A DNA stretch of 64,000 nucleotides from Clostridia bacterium UC5.1-1D2 (GCA_001304855.1 BBZN01000011.1:62001-126000); one strand, 5' to 3'. Shown: positions 40,889 through 50,858, counted from the stretch's first letter. The notes: generated by a model not told the origin, from the letters alone. Program-made: numbers and translations.

Positions 40889-42165
40889 ATGAAAGGAAAA
40901 TCTAATTATTACCGGTGGCTGGGACGTATTTTTTGGCTGACCGCCATCACTGCTACAGGATACACATGGTACTATATGGACCAGGCGGTGCCGGACCGGG
41001 TGAGCATCATTGAAAACCAGGAGGAGGAATTTTCCTTTGGACTGCCCCTCAAGGCAACCATATCCAGCGAGAGCCGGGAAGTGGCCCTGGGAAATGAGAG
41101 CAATATACCTGCAGATCAGATTTCCATAAGCGGCAGAGAGAATTTCTCCATGTTTGCAGGCCGTCAGGGCAGCTATCAGGTAGGGCTCAAGCTTTTGGGG
41201 TTATCAAGCTGAAGGACATTCAGGTGGATGTGGTGGACACCAGATATGCCATTCCCTGCGGCAGTCCCATCGGTATATATCTCAAATCCGACGGAGTGAT
41301 GGTAATAGGAACGGGGCGTATTACCGGAACGGACGGGTCTGAGACGGAACCTGCTTACGGAATATTAAAAATCCGGGGATTATATAGAGGCATTTAACGG
41401 GAAACCCATGAACACCAAGGAGGATTTGATAAATGCAGTGAACGAATCCAAAGGCCGGGACAGCGTAGTTTCGGTGAGAAGGGGCGGGGAAGAAGTGGAG
41501 GTGAGTGTGAAGCCTGTAGCCAGTGCAGACGGACAGTACAAACTGGGCGCATGGGTCAGAGACGATACACAGGGAATTGGGACGATTACTTATATAGATA
41601 TGAACGGAAACTTCGGGGCTCTGGGCCATGGGATCAGTGACAGCGATACCGGGAATTTGGTGGAATCTGCAGAGGGAGCCCTTTATACCACAGAGATCAT
41701 GGGGATTGAAAAGGGTACTATTGGAAAACCGGGAATGCTGTCCGGAGTCATATATTACGGCCCTCAATCCCACATGGGAGATATAAAGGCCAATACGGAT
41801 GAGGGCATATTCGGAACAGTGAACCAGCAGTTTAAAAAACAGATTTCGGGGGAACCGCTGGAGATAGCCTGCAGGCAGGATGTGAAGCCTGGAGCCGCTT
41901 ATATAAGGAGCGATGTATCGGGGGAATTAAAGGATTATGAGATTGAAATCCAGAAGGTGGATTATAATTCCAGCCATAAGAATAAAAGCATGGTGATAAA
42001 AGTGACGGACCCGGAACTGATTGCCTTACGGGAGGGATTGTGCAGGGGATGAGCGGAAGCCCGATTATACAGGATGGGAAACTGGCCGGGGCGGTGACCC
42101 ATGTGTTTGTGCAGGATGCCAGCCGGGGGTATGGGATATTGATTGAGAATATGCTGGAGCATTGA
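40889..42165 (+). CDS. spoIVB: SpoIVB peptidase, S55 family (frameshifted; 3' end reformed by an island)
   Basis: Forespore-made serine protease that crosses to cleave SpoIVFA and so triggers pro-sigma-K processing. One N-terminal membrane helix ([17 protein letters not shown]), a PDZ domain ([27 protein letters not shown]) and the S55 domain with catalytic His in GALGHGISD and Ser in [14 protein letters not shown]. Breaks near 41195, 41370 and 42030. From 42082 onward the sequence is the left copy of a 79-bp core that recurs twice downstream; the last codon and the 3' flank (CAT TGA GG) appear to come from the inserted island, the native end (CGG TAA) being at 52414. Confidence 0.92.
42049..42165 (+). 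repeat. attL-like copy of the spoIVB 3' end (copy 1)
   Basis: The 3' end of the intact spoIVB gene, including the 79-bp core (42082-42160). The core is identical in copy 3 and differs by one base in copy 2. Upstream codons differ from the other copies; downstream ATTGAGGTTGGGGAGGA equals that after copy 2. Confidence 0.85.
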
Positions 42166-42310
42166 GGTTGGGGAGGATAGGAGTGAAAAGGGATTTGTTG
42201 AGGCTTGCTCACATAAACCTTCCTTTTTGTTATGTTCTATGCGGCGAAAGACGCACAATCGGTGGAGCACGAAGTGTGCCAGCGGTTGATTCCTGAACGG
42301 AGTAACAAGA
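42161..42310 (+). repeat. Conserved left end of island 1
   Basis: Resembles 46587-46737: shared start ATTGAGGTTGGGGAGGA, then a GAAA-loop hairpin (GGCGAAAGACGC) and a second GAA-loop hairpin in GGAGCAC/GTGTGCC, then CCAGCGGTTG and ACGGAGTA. Base changes in the second island partly keep the pairing. Possibly recombinase arm sites or an RNA. Confidence 0.55.
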
Positions 42311-42357
42311 CATCAGGAATGCATTTCTCTACGCAAAAATGACAGGACTATCGACAA

Positions 42358-42391
42358 AACCACGTAGATGGCATCTTTCATCTACGTGGTT
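42358..42391 (-). terminator. Terminator of the DUF3892 gene
   Basis: AACCACGTAGATG (42358-42370) and its exact complement (42379-42391) form a 13-bp stem. Read on the minus strand it follows the DUF3892 stop by 15 bp and ends in GGTTTTG. Confidence 0.6.
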
Positions 42392-42405
42392 GATGTAATT
42401 GTTAT

Positions 42406-42680
42406 TTAGGCTCTTGGTAATTTTAAAAGATTATCATTCGGTGTATCATTTGGTTCAGAACGAACGTATTTTTCCTGTTTGCTACTAAGTGCAGGAACTA
42501 AATTTGGATACGGATAGATGTTTACTTGAATGGAACCAGGGTTCTTTTTTAAGTAATCATATAGGCATTCTTTGGTAAAGTATCCTGGATTAGTGCATCC
42601 TTCTAAGTAACTTCGGATATCTCAGTTGTATTGTTGGAGTTTGCACAACCTGCTTTCATTCTTATTTTTGTTGCTTTCAT
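42406..42680 (-). CDS. DUF3892 domain-containing protein (one frameshift)
   Basis: About 91 residues on the minus strand, visible only after repairing a break near 42617. The N-terminus is MKATKIRMKAGCANSNNTTEI; then RSYLEGCTNPGYFTKECLYDY and the family ending EKYVRSEPNDTPNDNLLKLP, which is typical of DUF3892. The ATG at 42680 follows AAAGGAA. Such small proteins are common on mobile elements; the function is unknown. It is divergent from the ATPase gene of island 1 and belongs to that island. Confidence 0.65.
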
Positions 42681-42818
42681 TTTTGATTTCCTTTCAATTA
42701 ATAATATAATTTTATATGTAAACAATAAGAAAAGAAATCATAGACGAACGAATGTTTTGGGTTGTCTGGGAAAATGTTCTGTGTTAAACTTACTTCGGGA
42801 AAGTATATTTGTACACAG

Positions 42819-42859
42819 AAGCCAGTATTCTATTCGGTTAGATGCTGGTTTCTTTTTTA
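42819..42859 (+). terminator. Orphan terminator in island 1
   Basis: GAAGCCAG (42819-42826) pairs with CTGGTTTC (42846-42853), followed by six T. No gene precedes it on this strand between 42681 and 42819, so it may end a small RNA. The frame at 42631-42927 looks spurious. Confidence 0.5.
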
Positions 42860-42927
42860 TTGGAATTTTCTCTCATATATGTTGTACACTAACTATATCA
42901 CTAATGAGAGATAAAGTCAATAATTAA

Positions 42928-42968
42928 TTTGTCCCAATATTGACATTTTTGTCCCAAAGTATTATAAT
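42928..42968 (+). promoter_or_regulatory. Promoter and paired operator of the IetAS-type operon
   Basis: TTGACA (42940-42945), 17 bp, TATAAT (42963-42968): a perfect sigma-A promoter. TTTGTCCCAA occurs twice, at 42928-42937 and 42948-42957, exactly 20 bp (two helical turns) apart and flanking the -35 box, as expected for a repressor binding one DNA face. No regulator gene is in the island. Confidence 0.7.
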
Positions 42969-42993
42969 TAGAAAAAAGATAGGAGTGAGGCAT

Positions 42994-44040
42994 ATGAAGA
43001 AGAAAAATATTATCAATTTGATAAAATACTATTCAGAGGAAAATGATGCTGGTTTTAGGAGCGAAGCATATGAAATCGCAAAAGATTTTGATGAATCAGG
43101 TGATCATCAATTAGCAGAATATGTGATGGCTTTAATGTCTGATGCGAATACGTTTGTGCCTCAAATGAGTGAGAATGAATCTGCGATATTTGAAAAACTT
43201 GAATCATCAGGAGATAGCTTATGGCTCCCAGATTCAGTTACGCAGGATATTCTTGGAATCGTACACGCAGTTGCACATAAAGCTGGAATTAATAAATTTC
43301 TATTTCAGGGGGCACCGGGAACAGGAAAAACAGAAGCGGTTAAGCAATTATCACGTATCTTAGATAGAGATATTTATATGGTGAATTTTGCTGCGGTAAT
43401 TGATAGTAAATTAGGACAGACACAAAAAAACATAGCTTTACTTTTTAAAGAAATTAATAATTTTGTCCATCCGGAAAAGGTTATAGTATTATTTGACGAG
43501 ATAGATGCAATAGCTCTTGATAGAACGAATGTCAATGATTTACGTGAGATGGGAAGGGCAACATCATCCATGCTTAAAGGGATGGATTATATGGATGAAA
43601 GGGTTATGTTAGTAGCGACGACTAACTTATATGAACATTTTGACAAAGCCTTGGTGAGAAGATTTGATGCTGTGATAGATTTTAATCAATATACGAAAGA
43701 GGATTTAATGTCAATCGCCGAAGAATTTTTAAATAAATTTTTATCAAAATTTAAATTGGCGAATAAGGATATTCGTTTATTTCGTAAAATTATAGGCTTG
43801 TTGGACCCCATTCCATATCCGGGAGATTTGAAAAATTTAATAAAGACAGCCGTTGCATTTAGTGACCCGGATGATGGGATGGACTATTTTAGACGATTAT
43901 ATTATGCAATTAACAATAAGCAACCTCAGGATTTAAAAGAATTACAATCTCAGAAATTTACAATCCGAGAAATAGAAATCCTGTCTAAAATTCCCAAGAG
44001 CACTGTGGCTAGAGAACTTAAGGAGAGTATTGATGAATAG
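42994..44040 (+). CDS. ietA: AAA+ ATPase of an IetAS-type defence module
   Basis: 348 residues, intact. A classic AAA+ ATPase: Walker A GAPGTGKTEAVKQLS at about residue 112, Walker B VIVLFDEIDAIALDR, sensor-like MLVATTNLYEHFDKALVRRFDAVIDF, and a C-terminal helix-turn-helix-like tail (FTIREIEILSKIPKSTVAREL). It overlaps the start of a subtilisin-like protease gene. Such ATPase/S8-protease pairs are known as ietAS, first as a plasmid toxin-antitoxin and later as an anti-phage system. Strong ribosome site AGGAGTGAGG. Codon and base use are much more AT-rich than the flanking chromosome. Confidence 0.75.
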   Translation: MKKKNIINLIKYYSEENDAGFRSEAYEIAKDFDESGDHQLAEYVMALMSDANTFVPQMSENESAIFEKLESSGDSLWLPDSVTQDILGIVHAVAHKAGINKFLFQGAPGTGKTEAVKQLSRILDRDIYMVNFAAVIDSKLGQTQKNIALLFKEINNFVHPEKVIVLFDEIDAIALDRTNVNDLREMGRATSSMLKGMDYMDERVMLVATTNLYEHFDKALVRRFDAVIDFNQYTKEDLMSIAEEFLNKFLSKFKLANKDIRLFRKIIGLLDPIPYPGDLKNLIKTAVAFSDPDDGMDYFRRLYYAINNKQPQDLKELQSQKFTIREIEILSKIPKSTVARELKESIDE

Positions 44041-46275
44041 TATATTACAACTTAGAGGGCAGTTTCAACAAAGGAAAAATGTGAGTGGTTTCGGGCCGAC
44101 AAATCTTCCGAAAGGTTCAAAGGTTACGGCAGAGCATGTCAGAAATATGAAGCAACAACTAAAAAAACTAGATAGTTATTGGCAAAATGAGCAGACGATA
44201 GGCGGAGTGTTAATAAGCGTTCATTATAAATGTATTGTCGCAAAAAGTAATAGATTACAAATTTTACTTGGGGAAAAGAATGCGCATCCCAATATGTCAA
44301 TTCGGGGAGCTAAATTTGTAGATGAAAACAAATGAGAACAATGAAAAAGTAAAAAAACATGTATTTACTTATTTTATTTCATTTGAAGCTCTTCAAAAAT
44401 CCATAGATTACTTAGAAAAGTGTGAATTAGTTTTAAAAAATTATTATGATGGAGAAATTACAGATAAAGATACAGTTATAATAAATAGTGGTAAATATAA
44501 TGCCGGTATAATGGCTAAATCTTCTTTTTTACGAGTAGTTGTTGATGCAAACTATGTAGAAAATTTCAGATTGGATCGTGCGGATGAGAGAATTAGAGAT
44601 AGATCAATTGTTACAATTTATAAAACAGGAGTAGATACAATAGAACTGCTAAGCAAGTTTGGCATAGATATGATAAGGGCTAAAATGATTGATGAAACAA
44701 CTTTAAGACTAGATCGAGGAGAAATCGAAATTTTGCAAAATAATGCCCCATATTTAATTGCTATGCATGTGAAAGATTTAGCAGAGATTGTATTAGACGA
44801 TAATTTTGAAGATACATCTGACAATATGATATCCATTCAAGAACCTAAAAATGAACCAATCGTTGGCGTTATTGATACTCAGTTTGATGAAAGAGTATAT
44901 TTTCATAAGTGGGTTCATTATGAAAATAAGGTTGACCCTAATATTTCAATTAGTTCGGAAGATAAATTTCATGGAACCGCAGTTACATCAATAATTGTCG
45001 ATGGCACTACATTTAATCCTAAATTGGAAGATAATTGTGGACATTTTAGAGTAAGGCATTTTGGGGTGGCAACTGCAGGAGGATTCAGTTCATTTACAAT
45101 TCTTAAACTAATCAGAGATATTGTTGTAAGTAACAGAGATATTAAAGTGTGGAATCTTTCATTAGGATCAGCTATGGAGATAGACCCTAATTTTATTTCA
45201 CCAGAAGCAGCAGAATTGGATAGAATTCAATGTGAATATGATGTGATATTTATTGTTGCAGGGACAAATAAATCTAGAAAAATGACAGGTTCAGTAAAAA
45301 TAGGAGCACCAGCAGATTCACTTAATTCACTGATAGTAAATGCTGTGAACTTTCAAGGGCAACCTGCTTCATATACGAGGGTTGGTCCTGTTCTTTCTTT
45401 TTTTATAAACCAGATATCTGTTACTATGGAGGAGATAGGGAGGAGAAGATTACAGTATGTGAACCATTGGGGATGGCTTCAGTGTGCGGAACATCATTTG
45501 CAGCCCCATGGATTACAAGGAAAATGGCCTATCTTATTCATATTGTAGGATTAAGCAGAGAAGTAGCAAAAGCGTTGATAATTGATTCTGCTGCTGGCTG
45601 GAATCGCAGGATAATAAATATTTTGCTATGGGATATGGTGTTGTGCCTAAACGAATTGAGGATATTACACACTCCAAAGACGATGAGATCAGATTTATTA
45701 TGAATGGAACGATTGATGAATATGAAACATATACATACAATATTCCAGTGCCACAAGATATGAATGCTCATCCCTTTTTTGCAAAGGCAACACTGGCATA
45801 TTTTCCGGCTAGTGACAGAAATCAAGGGGTTGATTACACAAGTACTGAAATGGACTTACACTTTGGGAGAGTCATAGAAAAAGATGGAAAAGCTGTGATT
45901 AAAGCCATAGATTACAATAAACAAGCAGATGAAGGAATTCAAAACATCTATGAAGAAGATGCACGTAAGCTGTATCGTAAATGGGATAATGTAAAACACA
46001 TTAGCGAATCAGTCAAAGAGAATGCAAGACCCCGTAAAGCTTATTCTGCGGGAATATGGGGTCTGAGTATTAAAACAAAGGAACGTCTTGTACCTAAAGC
46101 AGGAAAAGGCTTACAATTTGGCGTAGTTGTAACATTAAAAGAAATGAATGGTGTAAATCGTATTGATGAGTTTATAAAACTTTGTATGTTGAGAGGTTGG
46201 CTTGTAAATAGAATAGACGTTCAGAATCAAATTGATGTTTATGTGAAAGCAGAAGAGGAAATTGAATTTGAATAG
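44033..46275 (+). CDS. ietS: Subtilisin-like (S8) protease of an IetAS-type module (frameshifted)
   Basis: About 746 residues if the 101-residue frame at 44033 is joined to the rest through a break near 44330; further breaks near 45405 and 45600. The catalytic triad is complete: Asp in VGVIDTQFD, His in FHGTAVTSI, Ser in GTSFAAPWITR (in the alternate frame). An N-terminal SVHYKCIVAKSNR segment and a C-terminal domain with a Tyr/Asp-rich start flank the protease. Its start overlaps the ATPase stop by 8 bp. No signal peptide, so it acts inside the cell, probably held in check or activated by the ATPase during phage attack. The alternative, two separate proteins, is less likely. Confidence 0.75.
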
Positions 46276-46440
46276 AAGATGATTTAGAGCAAGAGCAGTT
46301 TTATTTAAAACGGTATAACATGAACCAAATGCTGGAAGAAGGACTGTTAGAGATGACTATTTCTGGATAGCCGAGAAACAGAAAGCAAAGGTTTTATTCG
46401 CTAGATTCTTAATCATAGTGAACAAGAAAGTGATTAAGAA
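46276..46440 (+). pseudogene. Eroded C-terminal end of an AlbA_2/RecG-like gene
   Basis: Directly after the protease, [23 protein letters not shown] then LLEMTI and, in another frame, [10 protein letters not shown] and [10 protein letters not shown]. This resembles the C-terminal winged-helix tail of AlbA_2/RecG-like proteins. A matching fragment is at 46800-46910. No start or upstream domain is left. Confidence 0.35.
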
Positions 46441-46474
46441 AATAGAAAATTGTTGTCCCTTACTTGACTCAATC

Positions 46475-46591
46475 GTGAGCGGTTCGCCTATCATCCAGGA
46501 CGATAAGCTGGCCGGGGCGGTGACCCATGTGTATGTGCAGGATGCCAGCCGGGGGTATGGGATATTGATTGAGAATATGCTGGAGCATTGA
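46475..46591 (+). repeat. Junction copy of the spoIVB 3' end (copy 2)
   Basis: Core at 46508-46586, one base different from copies 1 and 3. Upstream bases (TGTTGTCCCTTACTTGACTC, then GTGAGCGGTTCGCC) match copy 3; downstream bases match copy 1. This is what the junction of two tandem elements should look like. It is decaying: the first codon is GTG and a Gly codon is Asp. Confidence 0.85.
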
Positions 46592-47511
46592 GGTTGGGGA
46601 GGAAAAGACAGGGAAGGCAGTGTTGTAAGCTTGCTTACTTAAGCTGTCTTTTCTGCCTTTTCTTATACGGCGAAAGCCGCGTAACTGATGGTGCGCGAAG
46701 CTTACCAGCGGTTGCAGCCGGACGGAGTAGAGGGATATGGCATACGAAATTTTTAGTTACTATAAGGAACCGAAAGCAGTAAAAGCAATATGTAATGTTT
46801 GAGAAGGTGACGTTGAAGATAACAATTCCAGAAAAGTCAAGAAGCAGAAATCAAAGAGGTTATTTGTGAAGTTCTTGATCATAGTGAGTAAGAAATGGAC
46901 AAGTAAATAAGATTGCAATTTCTAATGATATACAGAGTGAATTAATCTAAGGTTGACAGAAAACGATGCAATCAGTCAAAAAGGGAAACTGACGGCATCA
47001 AGGTGTCGTAATCTCCCTTTGAATTTTTGTTAATAAAAACATAAATAAATTGAACGGAAGCTAGATGCGATTCACAGAAAAAGACGTTCTGCATTACAAC
47101 AAAACGTATATACGAAACAACAAACATGTAGTATACTGTATATATCTTTAAACAATGAACTAATATATTTTAAATAAGAGTTACACATTGAAGAAATTAA
47201 GCGATAACAGTTTCTATACTGTGCAAAAAACTCGAAAATACTTTTAGAAGCAGGATTTGGAGAACCTGTGGACTAATTGGCAGTTTTCGTGCAGATAATA
47301 GTAGAGTAGCACAAACTGGTGTTTGCATGAGAAATGAAACGCTTGATTTGCATTATCATCTGATAAATGACAGCAGATAGCAGGTTATGGCAAAATAAGT
47401 TACATACAGGCGGTAAGGAAAGCAATTAAAAAAGAGAAAAAAGAAAAATTTTGAAACAAAAAATAGTGATCTATTGCCGAGAATAGAAATAAAAACTTTC
47501 GGAGGTTATAA
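46587..47511. other. Left end of island 2, no intact gene
   Basis: 46587-46737 repeats the left end of island 1. 46800-46910 holds an eroded AlbA_2-like tail (TIPEKSRSRNQRG) and a 24-bp stretch (46873-46896) nearly the same as 46406-46429, hinting at a third, decayed island. A hairpin with AAAGGGA/TCCCTTT (46980-47020) and TTTTT follows, a probable terminator. From 47030 to 47511 I see only AT-rich upstream DNA of the SIR2 gene. Confidence 0.5.
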
Positions 47512-48599
47512 ATGGAACAGAGTAATCTGATAAAAGTTTTGCTTAAAAATACAAATATAAACTTTTTGCTTGGAGCTGGCACTTCATTTAGGCCTGTTGA
47601 GGGTAAAGAACATTTTCCTTTAATGAGTGACTTATTAAAATACATAAAATCAACCTCAGATGTTCTTGGGTTTTATAATAAATTGAGGGAAGAAATTTCT
47701 ATTCCACCCGGTATGGGAAGTATGCTGTCCGGAATATACGATACATATCTCTTTGCTGTTGATGCAACGTTGAAAAGTTCTTGTCTGTACTCGAAGGCGT
47801 AGATTTATATATTGTTGATGACGATTTCAAAAAGGAAGTTGAAGAACAAAGAATATTAATCCGTACACTAATTAGAAAACGTTTAAAGAGTTCCGATATA
47901 GATACAGTATTAGATACTTATATTGCATTTTACAATGGTTTGAAAAATTTAAAAGAGGTAAATGGTCTGAAGAATCAGATATTTAATATTTTTACAACCA
48001 ATTATGACATGATGAATGAAATCGCAATGGAGACCCAAAACATACATTACTATTCTGGTTTTGAAGGAATAGTAAATAGAAAATTTAATCTTGCATACTA
48101 TAATTATGATTTTGTTGACAATTTTCAAGTAAATCAAGCTACTATTAAGGTGACGCCAAATCATATGAATTTGTTTAAGGTACATGGGTCATTGTCTTGG
48201 TTTATGAAAGATGGTGAATTGGTGGAACGAAATCCATATGAGCAAGAGTTTTTACCTGAAATTATTTACCCGTCGGTTGATAAATTTAGCAATACAAACT
48301 TAATCATAAGCTATTCTGCTTTGATGAGAGAACTTTCAAATCGTTTGTGCAGAGAAAAAACGACGCTTTTTGTATCTGGAATGTCTATGGGGGACGAGCA
48401 TATCAATAAGATTATTGAAAATGCCTTGACGATAAATACCTTTCATATGGTTTTATTTTGCGCAACGGAAGGGGAAATAAAAAAGTTGAAAGAAAAATAT
48501 TACGCATATAAAAATGTTATTGTAGTTAATAACACATATAAATTTAGCGATGTTGCAGATTTGCTGTTAAATTTGCAAGGAGGCGACGGTGATGCGTGA
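47512..48599 (+). CDS. SIR2-like NADase of a SIR2-HerA defence system (one frameshift)
   Basis: About 362 residues after a break near 47775. SIR2 motifs are in order: GAGTS (in NINFLLGAGTSFRP, NAD binding), FTTNYD (the nicotinamide-ribose Asn), KVHGS with the catalytic His, and GMSMGDEHIN. In SIR2-HerA systems this protein degrades NAD+ when phage is sensed, in complex with a hexameric HerA. There are no zinc cysteines as in histone-type deacetylases. The ATG follows CGGAGGTTAT. The end overlaps the herA-type gene. Confidence 0.85.
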
Positions 48600-50703
48600 T
48601 ATGTTTGTTGGAAAGGTTATAGAGGTATCCAATACCAATATATGCGTTGCGATTAATAAAGAATTGGAAACACCATACGTTATTGTAAACTCGAATCCAA
48701 TTAGGATTGCAGGTGTTGGTAGTTTCTTGAAGATTGAAAATGATGTATATGAGATTATCAATGAAAAAACAATCCTTGAATCAGATAAAAAAGAGCAATC
48801 CAAAAAAATAGCGAGTAACAGAGTTGTTATATGTAAAGTAGTCGGATATTTTGAAGAAAGTAATTTTAGGCAAGGAAGTAGCGGAGATACTCCAAATATT
48901 TTCGACAATGTATATACCGTTTCAGATAAAGAACTAGTGAAAATTTATTCGGGAACATCATATGCTGATTCCATTGTTGTTGGCAGCTATTTATATAAAA
49001 AAGATTTGGATTTTTATATAGATATCAATAAATTTTTTGCGAGTCATTCTCTAATTGTGGGAAACACAGGTAGTGGGAAATCGAATACCTTAAATACAAT
49101 TTTTACTGAGTTATTCGAGAATATTAATATTCAAAATAGCCATTTTCTGTTTATTGATACAAATGGAGAATACTCTAAAGCTTTTACGGAAACAAAATTA
49201 TACCGAGTTTTAGACACAAGGTATCCCGAGAAAAATACAATTCAAATACCGTTAAACTTGTTGGAAAGCGAAGATTGGAGATTATTGCTTGAAGCAACAG
49301 AGAAAACACAGTATCCAATCATTAAGGCTGTTTGGAATGGTGTAATAAAAAATGTGTTTATTAAAGAAGACCAGGCGGATATAGCACAATATATTCTTAA
49401 AGAATTGAAGCAGGCGATAAACGGAATATTGAATTCTAATGCTAATACAACGAACAAGTTAGGTGCCATTTCAAGTATACGAGAAGATTTTGTTTTTTTG
49501 GAGGATGTCTTTTACAAAGACATCCAGGATATTTTTAACGTTTTTGGTGATTATATGGTCAACGGTAATAAATTTATTTTAGCAGGAAGCACGGATTATT
49601 TTACAGATTATACTAAATGTATTTGTGAGAGGGTGAATAACTATAAAACACAATCTTTAAAACAAGAATTTACGGTTGAAGATATGGGACTTTTATTGAA
49701 TATTACGCACTTATATAGAACATATAAGTATAGTATGAATGAAAATAATACAAGTCCTTTAATTGGTCGATTTAATTCAAATAAAAAGGATTTCAAAGTT
49801 ATTTTTCTACCGTATGAAGTTGGGAAAAAGCAAAACATTATTGAATGCTTGTATAAAGATAAAAATGTTTTAGTGTGTGATGTCAGCGGAGCAAAAAAGG
49901 ATATTAGAAGAATCATTGTAACTTTTCTTTGCTCAAAGGTGTATCATTATGCGGTGAATTCACCCAAAAATAAATCGTCATTGCATTTGATTGTCGATGA
50001 GGCTCATAATTATCTGTCAGCACAGAATTTAGATAAAGAAGATGCGGTGGCAAAAACTTGTATTGAGACCTTTGAAAGCATTATTAAAGAAGGTAGAAAG
50101 TTTGGAGTCTTTTTGACAATGGCAACGCAGAGACCGAGTGATATAACACCTACTCTGTTATCGCAGTCACATAATTATGTTATTCATAAGTTAGTAAACC
50201 CGCGAGATATCGAGATTATGAAGAATACGGTTCCATATATCGATGAAATGAGTATATCTATGCTCTCCATTCTGTCTCCAGGACAGGCTATTTTTTCCGG
50301 AACAGCTTTTAACAGGCCGAATACTGTTCAGGTAAAGTTTGACGAAAGTATTACAAAAGTGGAGAGTGACACTATAAAATTGATGCACAATTGGAGACGC
50401 AAGAAAAACTTTGATGAAGAATCATTAGCGATAGCGCGTAAGGATGTGGAAAGAGATCGTGAATTATCTGCCATTCTTGGGTGGGAAACAAGCATTGCTT
50501 CGGATGAATTAGAGTGTAAAGCGTGCGGAGAAAAGTATATCTGTATCGATAAGAATCATGCACCAGTAGGAATGTGTTTGAAGTGCGGTGAGATAAATTG
50601 TGTTGTTACCTGCGTTCAGTGCGGGAGAAGTTTTATAATAGATACCGATGTTATTGTGGATGAGCCGGTATACTGTGAAGATTGCAGCAGAGAATTATTT
50701 TGA
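48589..50703 (+). CDS. herA: HerA-type ATPase/helicase of a SIR2-HerA defence system
   Basis: 704 residues, intact. N-terminal HAS-barrel (MFVGKVIEVSNTNICVAINK), Walker A (VGNTGSGKSNTLNTIF), Walker B (LHLIVDEAHNYL), ATQRPSDITPTLLSQ and a C-terminal arginine-finger region, as in HerA/FtsK-like translocases. The last 65 residues hold four CxxC pairs (CKACGEKYIC.., CLKCGEINC.., CVQCGRSF.., CEDCSREL), an added zinc-ribbon tail. GTG 48589 or ATG 48592 starts the gene within the end of the SIR2 gene, so the two are made together. Confidence 0.88.
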   Translation: MMRDMFVGKVIEVSNTNICVAINKELETPYVIVNSNPIRIAGVGSFLKIENDVYEIINEKTILESDKKEQSKKIASNRVVICKVVGYFEESNFRQGSSGDTPNIFDNVYTVSDKELVKIYSGTSYADSIVVGSYLYKKDLDFYIDINKFFASHSLIVGNTGSGKSNTLNTIFTELFENINIQNSHFLFIDTNGEYSKAFTETKLYRVLDTRYPEKNTIQIPLNLLESEDWRLLLEATEKTQYPIIKAVWNGVIKNVFIKEDQADIAQYILKELKQAINGILNSNANTTNKLGAISSIREDFVFLEDVFYKDIQDIFNVFGDYMVNGNKFILAGSTDYFTDYTKCICERVNNYKTQSLKQEFTVEDMGLLLNITHLYRTYKYSMNENNTSPLIGRFNSNKKDFKVIFLPYEVGKKQNIIECLYKDKNVLVCDVSGAKKDIRRIIVTFLCSKVYHYAVNSPKNKSSLHLIVDEAHNYLSAQNLDKEDAVAKTCIETFESIIKEGRKFGVFLTMATQRPSDITPTLLSQSHNYVIHKLVNPRDIEIMKNTVPYIDEMSISMLSILSPGQAIFSGTAFNRPNTVQVKFDESITKVESDTIKLMHNWRRKKNFDEESLAIARKDVERDRELSAILGWETSIASDELECKACGEKYICIDKNHAPVGMCLKCGEINCVVTCVQCGRSFIIDTDVIVDEPVYCEDCSRELF

Positions 50704-50858
50704 GTACCTCCGCAAGTATCCCAGAAGAGAAAAATGGAACTCCTTTTGAAACTGGTAATATCTCACTGACGGTATTCGAGTATGGATATGGAGTAAAGTC
50801 CCCCTCATATTGCTTGACAAGAAAACTCGTTATGATAAAAATAGGAGGCGAAACGGTT

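Noticed and set aside
42631-42927. Forward frame of 98 codons at the start of island 1
   Set aside because: It overlaps the better supported DUF3892 gene and the orphan terminator, has no ribosome site and no recognisable domain.
46588-46782. 64-codon forward frame overlapping the spoIVB copy 2
   Set aside because: It runs across the conserved hairpin left end and has no family features; most likely a chance frame.
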